The position numbers and the translations under genes were made by a program. A stretch of DNA of 64,000 nucleotides from Telopea speciosissima (lineage: Eukaryota > Streptophyta > Magnoliopsida > Proteales > Proteaceae): the NCBI RefSeq assembly GCF_018873765.1, contig NC_057920.1, positions 14,707,307 to 14,771,306 on the forward strand, given 5' to 3'. The notes under the pieces are model-generated. The model did not search any database. It worked only from the letters and a program-made list of their open reading frames with translations, and was not told the DNA's origin. Shown one piece after another: positions 46,142 to 56,899 of this stretch (its first letter is position 1; each line of letters starts with the position of its first letter).

Positions 46142-46291
46142 GGGAAAATGTTCTCTGCACTGGGGTTGCAGGCTGTGCCTAGACACATGGGGATGGGTGA
46201 AATGACGGTCCTGCCCCCTTGAATAGGTGAAATGATGGCCAGACCCCCATGTGTGTAATCCAGTGTGCTGCGGTGCAGAGAACATCCATCC
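46142..46291. mobile_element. Mutator-like MITE, same family as 15815-15969
   Basis: The ends GGGAAAATGTTCTCTGCAC and (complement) GGATGGATGTTCTCTGCAC are inverted. The flanking 9-mers ATAAATTAT and ATATATTAT match at 8 of 9 positions. The inside has TAGACACATGGGGATGGGTGAAATGACGG and GTGAAATGATGG. Confidence 0.8.
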
Positions 46292-47859
46292 ATATATTAT
46301 ACATATGTCTTGAACAACCAGACTATAAAAGTTGTAGATGACAGAATTTCTAGAGATGACCATAATGGTAAATAAAGTTGTAATGCACATTACCTTGAAC
46401 CCAGGCTATTTTCCTAGATAGCAGTTTCCCATGCTTCCCCATCTGCAGGTAACCAAGCAACCACGCATCATTTGCTCCCGAAAATTTTTGTAGAGTACTT
46501 GCAGTGAAATTTACTGTGCTTATTAGTTGATACTGAATAGGGTTCTCTTTCCTTCCTTTCATAGTATTGTATTGAAAGAATCAGTCTGTAAGCGGCAGAA
46601 TTTGTTGATGGTGGGTGATCGCGGGAGATAGGGTTTCTCCGACTCGCCAGTGCCGACTTTGTCGACATCTTTCTCTCGAAATAGGGTTTCAACGCCGTTG
46701 CCTTATAGAACCAGAGAACCGCCCTAAGAGGATTTCGATTTGGCACCTCTGATCAATTTGATCGTTGCAGGGGTGAATTTCAAGGGTGAATGTTTCAAGC
46801 TTCTCAATGATTGAAGCATAATTTGATTTCAGCAACACTTGAAGAGTGTGTTCCGTCGTTGTGCGTTTTAAGGTTTCTCCGCTGTTGTGCGTGTTAGGTT
46901 TTTCCGCTGTTGTGCGTCTTAGGATTTCTCCACCTTAGTGCGTGTAATTCATACTTCTCTTCTCTTTCTCTACTCCTTTCGTCATGATCCTTGGAACTGC
47001 CACCAGTGACGATGTTGATGACGCCGACGACGATGACGACAAACTTGCTTGGATCAGCACCCCCTTCCGCCCTACTTCAACGCCCTCTATGCCCGCCTCC
47101 ATTCTGCCTTGATCCACCACCCTCTGTGCCCACACCCCTTTCGCTCTACGCCACCGCCCTCCACGCCTGCTTTGGTTCTCCGTCCTCTGCACCCGACCCC
47201 CTTTTGCCCTACTTACCATGGCTGTCACCGCCAAAACACCTCCCCTGAAGCTCCCCGTTGTGCCCTATCTAGCCTCAGCTCTGTGGTTGGTTATGGTTTT
47301 TAGTCATTGTATTGAGGGGCTCCCAAACAAGGGGGGTTTTTCTTTTTTCTTTGTTTGTGTGTTTGTTGGTGATGTCGACCCAGGTGCTGGTGGCATCGAA
47401 ACTATCATCGGCTCTGAAGCTCCAGTAGTCGTTCAGCCTTCACCATCCCTCCCCTGTCGCCAGACGAAGCTCCACTCGTCGATCCAGCAGATCCTTGTAG
47501 ATCTGTTCGGAAGTAGGTTGTGGCAATGCTTTTGGTGGTCTTCTTGTTGTCGGTCGAAGCTCCACTCGTCGATCCAGCAGACCTTTGTCAATCTGGCAAG
47601 TCTGTTTGAAAGTAGGTTATGGCAGTGTATCGGCACGCGTGGGCAGTTTGGCGATGGACTGTTCGGCACATATGGGGCTCCCACTATTGGCACGCATGTG
47701 TATGCGCTTAATTTTATCTACATCCTTCTTAGTAGCGGGGTCCGGGGAAAGAATAGGAAAAGAGATTTCACTATATTTCTGACCAGGAACGGGACCTGTC
47801 ACAAGAATATTTTTTTTAGTAGGTCGCATTTATATACATAAAAATTATAGAGGAACAAC
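46292..47859. other. Unrecognised region with short tandem repeats
   Basis: A ~30-bp unit with TTGTGCGT...TTTCTCCGCTG repeats about four times at 46855-46945. A 108-bp block (CGAAGCTCCACTCGTCGATCCAGCAGA) occurs at 47465 and 47557. The section 46990-47690 is GC-rich with long frames in several phases but no recognised domain. It might be the 5' part of an old gene or element. Confidence 0.4.
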
Positions 47860-49000
47860 TTTTGAAAAAATGCAAATGGATTTCTTTGGAGTAATAAGAC
47901 TATTCCAATTACGATACTCGTAGAGAAAGATTCGCAATAAATGCAAAGAAGGGGCATCTTGTACCCAGATGCGAAGGGCTTGCACTAAGATTTCCGGATG
48001 AATGAAACTTGAGTTATTTATTAGTTCTTATCAATGATTGAAGAAATGAAAGGGATTACAAAGTCTTAAATGAAATGAGTGGACTGGATTGAATCAACGG
48101 TATATAGATCCAAAACAATAGATAGTATGGTGGCTAACGCGCCGCGCTAGCAGCAAGAAAAGCCTTACCCAGGGTGGTCGTAGATCAGCGGCTTGCACGC
48201 CTTACTCAACCAAGCAACTCCAGAGCGCGCTAGCGCGCCAGAACAACAAAGACAAGGCTTTTGTGCCCAATTATTAGTAAGCTGATCTACGAGCACCGTT
48301 GCGCGTTAGTGATTTACGACCAACCTTTTCTTGCTGCTGATCTAAGACCACTCTCCCCCAGTGGTCGAGTTGATTTACCGCTGGCGCTCCTATTGAGTTT
48401 TGGTTTGGAGTGAGCCGGTTCAATAAATCTTTCCCGTCTGATCTCAGGATCAAATCTTCAGTCTTTATCCCAAAGCTCCGTTCAGTAATATCCCGCCCGC
48501 GTCCTTCCATTTTTCCAATTAGGGCAAGGAGTGTTAAGGGTTCTTCCATCTATGGTTTGGCTTCGAAAGGCGCTCGAGTATAAGGACCTTTCATCAGTCG
48601 CCACCTGCTTCCCTCAGAGCTATGCTCTGAGCGCCAGTCATTCAACTAACTTGGTATCGCGCCTAGGAAAATCATTTCGATAGAAGAACGCGCGAAGGAG
48701 GCCGCTGATATCTTGGCTGATCTTCGCACCAATTCTCGAAACAACGCATTCTTCCAAGAAATCTGGAAGAGGATTTGATTGCATATTTTTTTTCCGGTAT
48801 GCCGCTCCGCAAGCAAGGAGCGAATGAACATCAATCTTCATATCAACATATGAATATCCTTCACCCATTAACACGTTCGACTCAATATGCCCAATGTGAG
48901 ATCGGTCACTCGCTTACTAGCTCATTACGCTCCACTCCTTCACCATGCAACATGCCCATATTTGAGTCCATTGAACCAACGATTCTCTCTTCTTAACCGA
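47860..49000. other. Organelle-like DNA (possible NUMT/NUPT)
   Basis: The composition changes sharply to mixed GC-rich sequence unlike its neighbours. AAATGCAAAGAAGGGGCATC, then TTGTACCCAGATGCGAAGGG, near 47938-47971 resembles, from memory, plastid inverted-repeat sequence near ycf15. The following kilobase (for example CGCGCGAAGGAGGCCGCTGA at 48688) has the look of plant mitochondrial intergenic DNA. No complete organelle gene is readable. Confidence 0.4.
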
Positions 49001-50504
49001 CTTGACATTGTGAATTGCAATATTTGGAAACGTAATTTTTTGCAACTCAAGGTCCGGTGGAATGATGAGAACAGCAGACACCGACGGTTACTCACCGAAA
49101 TTGCGAAGGGACGGTGCAGTACACAAAATGGTGGCTATAGTTTTTTATCTAAGGAAGTTGTTGTGACCCATCCCCTAGTCTGGATGACCCAGTCAATGGC
49201 ATATGAGACCGGGTCAATTTTCGCTCTTTGGTTTTGGATACTGTATATCCATACCTTATGTTTATCATGCTCCCTATCTGTTCTATGTCTCTTGTTTTCC
49301 TTTGTTTGGCGTTGGGCGCGCATGAATGAATAGCCCTATTTCTACCCAAAAAAAAATGCACATCACCTTGACAGGCATAGCCAACTTCAATCATTCAGAT
49401 GCTAGTCCAAAAAGAAATATGTATATACAGTAAAAAAGAAAAGTGTATATAGATATAAGGAAAAATGACGTTGTTTGGTCACGTGGTTCCTGTGCTTAGA
49501 CACATGAGTGTGCAAAATTATGGCCCAATTCTTTCTGAAATAAAAAAAAAAAAATCTCATCTGTGTTAAAATGCCTCTACAAGCATTCTTACTGGCCCCC
49601 ACGCAATGATCTCTTGCCCATAGATATATTATCATAGTAATCATCGACCTACAATTCTAAGGAATGCCAGAATACGCAATGAGAAAAGAAAGAAAAATGG
49701 GGGAGGGAAATGCAAAGTGTAGCCAAGTAGTCATCGACTTATCATACATGGATGTTGTAAAAGAAATGCAAATATTTTCGGTGTAATGTACTTGGGGAAG
49801 TTTTCCTTCACCACGGTAAAGGTAGTCACAATCTTAGCTTCATTAATATCTGAACTCCCTATAAACGGGGTGGATTTTCTTATTAATTATTTTGGACAGT
49901 AGGGGAGGTACACGTAAATATCCAAAACTTATGGGTGAATCTATAATTAAGCCTTACCTCAGGGGAGGTAGGCATAAATTACCCTTACATTTATGCCATG
50001 AACTCATCCATTCTAGTGACATACAATGTTACAAACCATATAAACAGAATGTCCAGTCCTATCCCTAGTCGACCTATAATAAACCCCGTGAAACAATCTT
50101 ATAAGCCCGCAATTGAATTCATACAATATTATAAATTAAATTTCAAATTCGCCTTTGATGGACATACTCCAAAAATGGCAAGATGGCACATCTCTTCGAT
50201 AGGCCACCAGTGAAAGGGAATTATTTTTTTCCCAACTATTGCTTTGGAAAAAAGAGGGGAAAATGCACTTTTACTGCACTAAAAAAGAAGTGTTTTTCCT
50301 TGTGGACTCTGTTTCTCTTAATCCATGTCAAGAGAGAATCCCTTCATCCACCATATAGACCTTCTTATTGGACTGGAGAAGGGTATTTCGTATCTCCAAT
50401 TAGGACGAGAGTGAATAATAACATTTACTCTTCCTAGAGTTAAATCATAATATCAAATCACCATTGCTTCTCCTTTTTGGGGCTAATGAGAGCATTGTTT
50501 CAAT
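49001..50504. other. AT-rich spacer
   Basis: A LINE-like plus-strand tail may end near 49348 (CTACCCAAAAAAAAA). Two GGGGAGGTA-containing blocks lie at 49900-49970. No gene recognised. Confidence 0.4.
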
Positions 50505-50756
50505 GCACAGTATCTGATTGGGTATTGATCACCTTTAAAACCGTTTTGATACGAATATTGTATCAGCACATATCGATAGTATCGAACAAGTTTACCTCTG
50601 GTTTTTCTTAAAAATGTTTTTTTTTTAAATTATTATTTTACCCCTTGTCTATACCATTTTATCGATACGATATCAGCCAGGTATTGATATCGGTCACTTC
50701 AAAATCGTTCAGTATCTGCCATATCGAGCGATCCGATACCAATACCTCAAACCATG
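50505..50756. repeat. Dispersed repeat, relative of 38450-38690
   Basis: Contains CGATACGATATCAGCC, CGATCCGATACCAATACC and ends TCAAACCATG. Confidence 0.5.
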
Positions 50757-52303
50757 GGTGGGAAGGGGTGGGTTGTTACCAAAGTCGAATGAATTTATAA
50801 CTCATCCTCCAAAGGACATGAACTTCTGAATAAAGGGACAAAATCATTTGGGTGACAGTTGTCCCACAGCCCATACACAGCGCGACCCACTCTCTTCTAG
50901 ATTATGGGCCGGCCCATTTTCCTGTCTTTGAGTAAATTTCACAGAAACCTGAGGAGTGAGCTTTATCTGCACGCAAGGTCTCAAATAATAGTAGTTTAAA
51001 CACGTAGGGTACATACATAATACTCCCACTCTCTCACCCGTTAACAGTCCAGAGTTAGGTTTTTGTTATAAAGATCTGCACGGTCTCAAATTTTAAGAAT
51101 CCTTTTTTCTCACTCTTCCCTATTCTTTAAGGAATAATTATCACCTCCAATTCGCGGGCACCTTTAATTCCTTCAATTCCTCTAATAGAGGGAGTGGATC
51201 CCACCTTGGGCAGTGTTTTCAAGCAAGGGGTAAGATGATCACTTTCGCTTTAAGAAACCTTTTTTTCTTGCCATAGTTGTGTGGATGCAGCTTGCCTATT
51301 TAGTACAAAATTGGCAAAAAGTCATCTCAAAATTAAGGGCAGTGGTTGCCATTGTTTGGTGGATGCACGTATCTTGCCCAGTTCAGTACAAAAAAAATAG
51401 GACATAAATAAATTAGATGGATAAGGATCATCTCTTCATGACCTCTAAAAGTGGGACCAATGGTTGCTATTATAGATCTTAATTTCTCACCATTTTTTTG
51501 TTATTTAAAGGTTCTCCCGCAATAGTTTGGTGGAAATAGCTTGCTTATTTTACCTAAATTGTCCCAAATAGAGCCAAGATCCTTAGGATAGTTCTTAATT
51601 TACCATTCTAAGCCCCTATGTGAAATTTTGTTCAAATCTGGCATTTTTTTATGAAAATAACTAATTTGTCTCCCGTATTTTTTTCTCAATATTCAAACCG
51701 CTTGAGACAAAACTCTTTATTTAGTCTCACATGACTATTTCAAACATACATGTAAAATTTCGTTCAAATCCTACATTATTTGGTATTTTTTTTAAGTGCA
51801 AAATGATTGTTTTGCCATCGGCATTTTTCTCGATATCCAGACCTCTCGATTTGGCCCTAAACCTTTTCAGGTGACCTTTTTTGTGCTGGGGGGTCTTGTC
51901 CCCGGGTTGCTTGAGGTGTTGCCTATTACTTGTATGTATCTTTTAAATTTTTTTTTTCTTCTTTGTAATAAATTGATATGATCTATCCAAAAACAGAAAC
52001 AAAAAAAAAAAAACTTATTGGAGGGTTCTTGGGTAATTTAGGGCAATCCTTGGAGGGTGTTACCTATTTGCAAAATCTAAGTTTCACTGTCTCTGGTACT
52101 GTTGTGTGTTATCCTTCTTTGTTTTCCATTAAAAAAAGTTGTGTTATCTTTACAGGCTTTTTTAACCTTGTAATCTTTTCTCTCTTATCCTTGGGTTTGT
52201 TCTCACTTCTCAGTACTCCATGGTACCATGATCATTGGCCTCTCTATTCTATTTAGTTTATGTAGTTTTTGTTGTTTGTGACCAACTGGTCCATCCACAT
52301 GAA

Positions 52304-52335
<32 letters not shown>

Positions 52336-52599
52336 CACCAGCCATTCAACCTCACGTGGGAAAGGCAGTTAGATAGGGTTAACCTAAAAAAGAAATAAGA
52401 ATGGTGGATGAATGTGATGGTTTGATTTCACGATGCTGGTATATATAATTGGGTCGTTCCTGCTTCGTGGGCCCTGAGAGTGATGCTGAAGTGTAAGAAC
52501 CCAACTGGAGCTTTCAAGGGAAAAATAATTATATTATGCATGTACAACCACATCAATCATATATATCTTCATGACTTGTAAGTGTTAGATTATTGTGAA
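50757..52599. other. AT-rich spacer
   Basis: Holds a half foldback (51188-51245, with GGGAGTGGATCCCACC and GGTAAGATGATCACTTTCGC), a LINE-like tail (AATAAATTGATATGATCTATCC, 51967-51988) and a GA microsatellite (52304-52335). No gene recognised. Confidence 0.5.
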
Positions 52600-53151
52600 G
52601 GAATATTTCTCAACGCTCTAAGTAATCCTCTGCTGTGGCTTGCCCGTGCGGCCAGCGTGCAGTCTCACATAGGCAAGGTGCTCTGGCAGTAGGTAGGCGA
52701 TCATTTTTGCCCCTACCTGTGTGAGGCGGCACACCAGCCGTACGGCTAGCAGAGGATCCAAATTGGTAGTTACTAGTTAGTCCTCACACCCAAACAATTT
52801 GGATCCTCTATGGTCGACGTGCGGCCTCACACAGGCAGGGTGTGGATTCCACCTGGGTAGTGGGTGGGCGGTCATTTCGGCCCTATGTGAGGCCGCACGC
52901 TAACCGCTCAACTGCTCGGTAGAGGATCCAAATTGATTGGGTGTGAGAACTAACTACCAATTTGGATCCTCTGCTACCGCTGGCCGTGCAACCTCATATA
53001 GGCAGGGGAAAAATGACCGTCCTACCCACTGTCCGAGCATCCTGCCCAGGTGGGATAGGGTAGTCGTTTTGCCCCTGCCTGTGTGAGGCTGCACGTCGGC
53101 CGCTCGGGCAGCGACAACAGAGGTTTACTTAAGAGCGTTGAAAAATATTCC
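52600..53151. mobile_element. Nested foldback palindrome of about 550 bp upstream of the MYB gene
   Basis: The outermost arms GGAATATTTCTCAACGCTCT (52600 on) and AGAGCGTTGAAAAATATTCC (to 53151) are inverted. Inside, three GC-rich foldback units (52625-52752, 52800-52930, 52965-53125) each carry GCGTGCAGCCTCACATAGGC-type arms and a GGTCATTT/AAATGACC core. The spacers between units 1-2 and 2-3 are inverted copies of each other (CCAAATTGGTAGTTACTAGT, then TAGTCCTCACACCC, versus GGGTGTGAGAACTAACTACC, then AATTTGG). The whole stretch can fold into one branched hairpin. Confidence 0.8.
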
Positions 53152-53170
53152 CACACCCAAATGGTCACGA

Positions 53171-53573
53171 CGACGAGGAAAATTATCTCCTCTAGTTCTC
53201 TACTCGGCCCAGTTCACTAATGCCTCAAATAAAGGGGGGTGGACCCCACCTAGGTAGAGTGTTCGGGCAGGGGTAGGGTGGTCATTGTGCCCCCCGGTAT
53301 TAGAGGCACTGGGGAACTGGGTCGGGCAGGGAACTAGAGGGGACAAAGATCCCGACCACGACTCCCGCGAGTCGAGAAGCTCGAGTTCCTTGGATCTTTA
53401 TCTCCTCCAGTTCCTTGCCCAACCCAATTCCCCCAGTGCCTATAATACAGGGGGCGCAATGACCACCCTACCCCTGCCTGAAAACTCTACCTGGGTGGGG
53501 TCCACCCCCTGTATTACTGGTATTGGGGAACTGGGCCGGGTAGGGAACTGGAGGAGATAATTTTTTCGAGTTC
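53171..53573. mobile_element. Second composite foldback upstream of the MYB gene
   Basis: Two related units, 53183-53346 and 53398-53560, have inverted ends (TTATCTCCTCYAGTTC and its complement). They are bounded by ACGAGGAAAATTATC on the left and the complement of ACTCGAAAAAATTATC on the right. Each has a GGTGGTCATTGTGCCCCC- or GCGCAATGACCACCCTACCC-type core. The cyclophilin B promoter element (14716-14848) belongs here. Confidence 0.78.
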
Positions 53574-53745
53574 CTTAATGGGTCTATTGTAATTTTGAAA
53601 GTACACAGCCCTGTCACCTAAGGGCAAAGTTGACATTTAATATATTTTTCCTTCTCCTTTTAAAGTATCAACTGTTTTATAGTTTTAATGGGTCACTGGT
53701 GGCAGCCACGAAGCCAGAGGCATACAATATTAAATTTTGTACAAA

Positions 53746-53751
53746 TTATAA
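53746..53751 (+). promoter_or_regulatory. Candidate TATA box of the MYB gene
   Basis: TTATAA about 105 bp upstream of the ATG. A GA repeat in the leader lies at 53829-53849. The distance is plausible, but the motif is weak. Confidence 0.4.
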
Positions 53752-53850
53752 GGGACACTACTTCCAACTCATGAGTCCTGACTATAAGAATGGCTCCCCC
53801 ACTAGACATCCACATATGTGAAGCACAATCAGAGAGAGAGAGAGAAAGAG

Positions 53851-54782
53851 ATGGGTAGAAGGCCATGCTGTTCCAAGGAGGAAGGCTTAAACCGAGGAGC
53901 TTGGACTACCCCTGAAGACAAAATCCTAGCAAGTTACATTAAAACTCATGGCGAAGGGAAATGGAGAAACCTTCCAAAGAGAGCAGGTGTGAATAAGCTG
54001 GCAACACTACCTTCTTCTTTTTCTTTCTTCAATATAACCACCCATGTGAGTTCAATTGAGTCTTGTATGTTTTCAATCTCAAATATGCAGGTCTCAAGAG
54101 ATGTGGAAAGAGCTGTAGGCTTCGCTGGTTGAACTATTTGAGACCAGGAATCAAGAGAGGAAACATATCCCATGAAGAAGAAGATCTCATCATTAGGCTT
54201 CATAAGCTTTTGGGGAACAAGTGGTCCCTTATAGCTGGAAGGCTTCCAGGGCGGACAGATAATGAAATAAAGAACTATTGGAACACTAATTTATCAAAGA
54301 AGGTGAAAGGCTACCAACCCAAGGTTTCAACTCAAAAGCATTTGAACCACTCTGAAGAAGAGAAATTGAAGAAGCAGCAGGAGACGAAAATGGTAATGGA
54401 CCCACGTGTTGTTCGGACCAAGGCTTCAAGGTTCAACCGGGTTTTTCTCACTCCACAACCAACTAGTAATTACCAAGTTAATGAAAATAATAATGAAGCT
54501 ACATTCTCAGAATCCGAACCCTCCAAGGACAAAACAGTGGAATTAGATCAAGTGGAAGAAGGGGATTCACTCAATCTTATGGTAGATCTCGATTGCTACT
54601 TCTCTGATGTTCTCAATTCAGATTTGTTTGAATTTGGTAATGGAAAAGATGGGGAGTCATTGCCATCTTGGGATCAACCGGTCCTGTGCCCTGAGGTCTG
54701 GACCGGAGGTCATAGTATCGAACCGGATTTCCAATCCATCAATTCTCTATTGGGTCAAGTAGAGAGTTGGTTAGACGAATAA
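53851..54782 (+). CDS. R2R3-MYB transcription factor (two exons, 275 residues)
   Basis: Exons 53851-53986 and 54091-54782 join in frame. R2 covers about residues 14-61 with Trp at 18, 38 and 58. R3 covers 67-112 with Ile71, Trp90 and Trp109. The bHLH-interaction signature DLxxRxxxLxxxxxxLxxR is complete (Asp77 to Arg96), so the protein probably works with a bHLH partner. [17 protein letters not shown] block in the middle recalls the motif of subgroup 5 (TT2-like) regulators of flavonoid and proanthocyanidin genes; this is inferred. The C-terminus is acidic. The first intron is at the usual place, but the usual second intron, after GNK in R3, is absent. Two large foldback composites lie within 1.3 kb upstream. 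Confidence 0.93.
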
Positions 54783-55448
54783 CTGAAATTGAACAAATTC
54801 TTTATTTTTTTTATTTGGTAAAGGAAATTGAACGTAGTACTTGCTAGTTAGATATATCCATATTACTTGATTGGATCTTTCTCGTTACGTAAAAAAGGGC
54901 TTTTGTGACATGTTCTTCTACTGATGATAATGTTGGGGGTCATATATGTGGTATAGTTCAGTCACATGTGAGTATTTCTTTTGAAAGCAAGTATCCTCTC
55001 TCCATTCATACCATCCATGGGGTGTGGGTCTAACATGTTAAAAGTGAATCTCGTATCCTATGAATTAGAATAATGACTGTCTACAACATGAAGAGTGAAT
55101 CCAAACTCGTGTCACATGACTATTTCTTCTATTGATACAGTAGGTGATCAGCCTATGGCAACCCACACTCACATTTAGTTTTCTCACAGTAGATTCACTC
55201 AAAATCTTAGGGTCATTATTACTACCCCTACTAGTTGAAGGTCTAAAAATATCTTTGTTTTTATTATGATACCCATCCCACCCTATCATGACCTATGCAA
55301 AGGAATGCTTCCTTCACCGTACATGAAGGAAAACCGCCCCGATTTTATTTTTTCTTGTTTAGAAATACCTGCATTTTCTTTTAACTAGGCTTGGCCATTG
55401 ATGGTTTGTTTCTAAGATTGAAGGGATTTTTTATGGGTATATATGGTG
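54783..55448. other. MYB 3' UTR and spacer
   Basis: T-rich 3' flank. No further gene recognised. Confidence 0.5.
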
Positions 55449-55608
55449 ATCTGCTGCTGCCGGCGTGCAGCCTCGCATAGGTAGGGGCAAAATGACCGCT
55501 CTATCCCATCCGGGCAGAGTACTCAGGCAGTGGGTAGGCGATCATTTCACCCTTGCCTATGTGAGGCTACACGCCGACCGCACAATCAAACTACAGCACA
55601 GAATCCAA
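55449..55608. mobile_element. Foldback element, family of the 52.6-53.1 kb units
   Basis: The arms GCCGGCGTGCAGCCTCGCATAG and (complement) GGTCGGCGTGTAGCCTCACATAG are inverted. The core has GGCAAAATGACCGC and GGCGATCATTTCACCC. It lies 0.7 kb downstream of the MYB gene. Confidence 0.75.
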
Positions 55609-56704
55609 ATTGCATCATATACCGTTATACTCCTTATCACTCATATTTAGACATTTTGGATAAAATTTAGCCATGGTTTTTTCTAATTGCACTGAAATTT
55701 TACACATGGATAAGGACTGCTAAACTTTACCAGAATTTAAACTTTGAGCATCAAGATGCTATCATTGTGACTGCTTTTAGTATAATTGGCATTTGCAAAC
55801 CCCTTTCCATATTAAATTACCCCTAAACAATCTTTTCCTCATTGACTGGATAAAGACGTAGGTCCTCTCAATTCCAAGTGGAGAGAGAGAGAGAGAGAGA
55901 GAGAGTATAACTGAGTAGGGGTGGGCAGTTTCCGAGGGTTATCAAAACTGGCCCGAGCCCAGACCCCAAAAAACCCTTTTATTTTTCTATAGAACTCTAG
56001 TTGGAAGGTTAATGGTTGGGTTAGGCTAGGGATGAAGCCCTGTGTAACCTAAAACCCGCCTAAGCATAAGCTAGAAGTGAACCTTAACCTTTCGTATATA
56101 TATATACACACACGTATATACATAAATATGGTTAACCTTTCGTATATATATATATACATGTATATATAATGACCTTTTCATCTGCAATTTCAAGATTGAA
56201 CAAGATATGTTTTTCACTGTCCATAGATGATCTCGATACTAATTTGGCTCTCCTTCTAAGCAGTGGCGGGAGCTGGAGGGTTCAGCTTAGCAAAATAAAG
56301 GTGATTTGGTCATTTCACAAGTGGGATTCAACTGGGCCCCCTATAAAATGACCATATCCCCCTGTTTTTGGGTATTTTTGCTGGGCTGGACCCTCTAGCT
56401 CCTTCCACATCTGTAGATCATTACATCTAAGGGTAATTTTTTTCCTAAACTCCCATTGTATCTCTAGACTGCTTGGAAGCCTCATTGGAAAAGCTTTTCT
56501 ATTCAGATGTGTGAACAATATTGGTAGTATTGTCAAGCTTATCTGGAAAATTGCATCTACAAAGAAAAGCAATTGGGTAGACTAGTGTATTCTAGATATC
56601 TCAAATATGATTCTATCTAGTTAGTTCCTTGCCCTTTGAATGGGGATATGATTCAGCAGGTTGCTAATCCGTCAAAAATCGACCATGTGGTTAAAAATAT
56701 ATTA
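55609..56704. other. AT-rich spacer with microsatellites
   Basis: GA repeat (55882-55906) and TATATA/ACACAC runs (56096-56168). No gene recognised. Confidence 0.5.
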
Positions 56705-56842
56705 GGGAGAATGTTTTCTATACCGGAGGCGTAGGCTGCGCCCAGACACATGGGGGTGGGCGAAATGACCAACCTGCCCCCCTAAATGGTAGGCCCATGT
56801 GTCTGGGCGTAGGCTGTGCTGCGACACAGAGAACATCAGACC
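56705..56842. mobile_element. Mutator-like MITE, same family as 15815 and 46142
   Basis: GGGAGAATGTTTTCTAT and (complement) GGTCTGATGTTCTCTGTG are inverted ends. The flanking 9-mers AATATATTA and AAGATATTA match at 7 of 9 positions. The inside has GCCCAGACACATGGGGGTGG, then GCGAAATGACC, and an inverted CCCATGTGTCTGGGC. Confidence 0.8.
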
Positions 56843-56899
56843 AAGATATTAATACTTAATTTTAAATCATTGAAAAATATTTTTTAAAAAGAAAAAAAA

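Noticed and set aside
47218-47841. 207-codon plus-strand frame
   Set aside because: Spans a tandem repeat and T-runs, has no recognisable domain and competing frames of similar length; not called as a gene.
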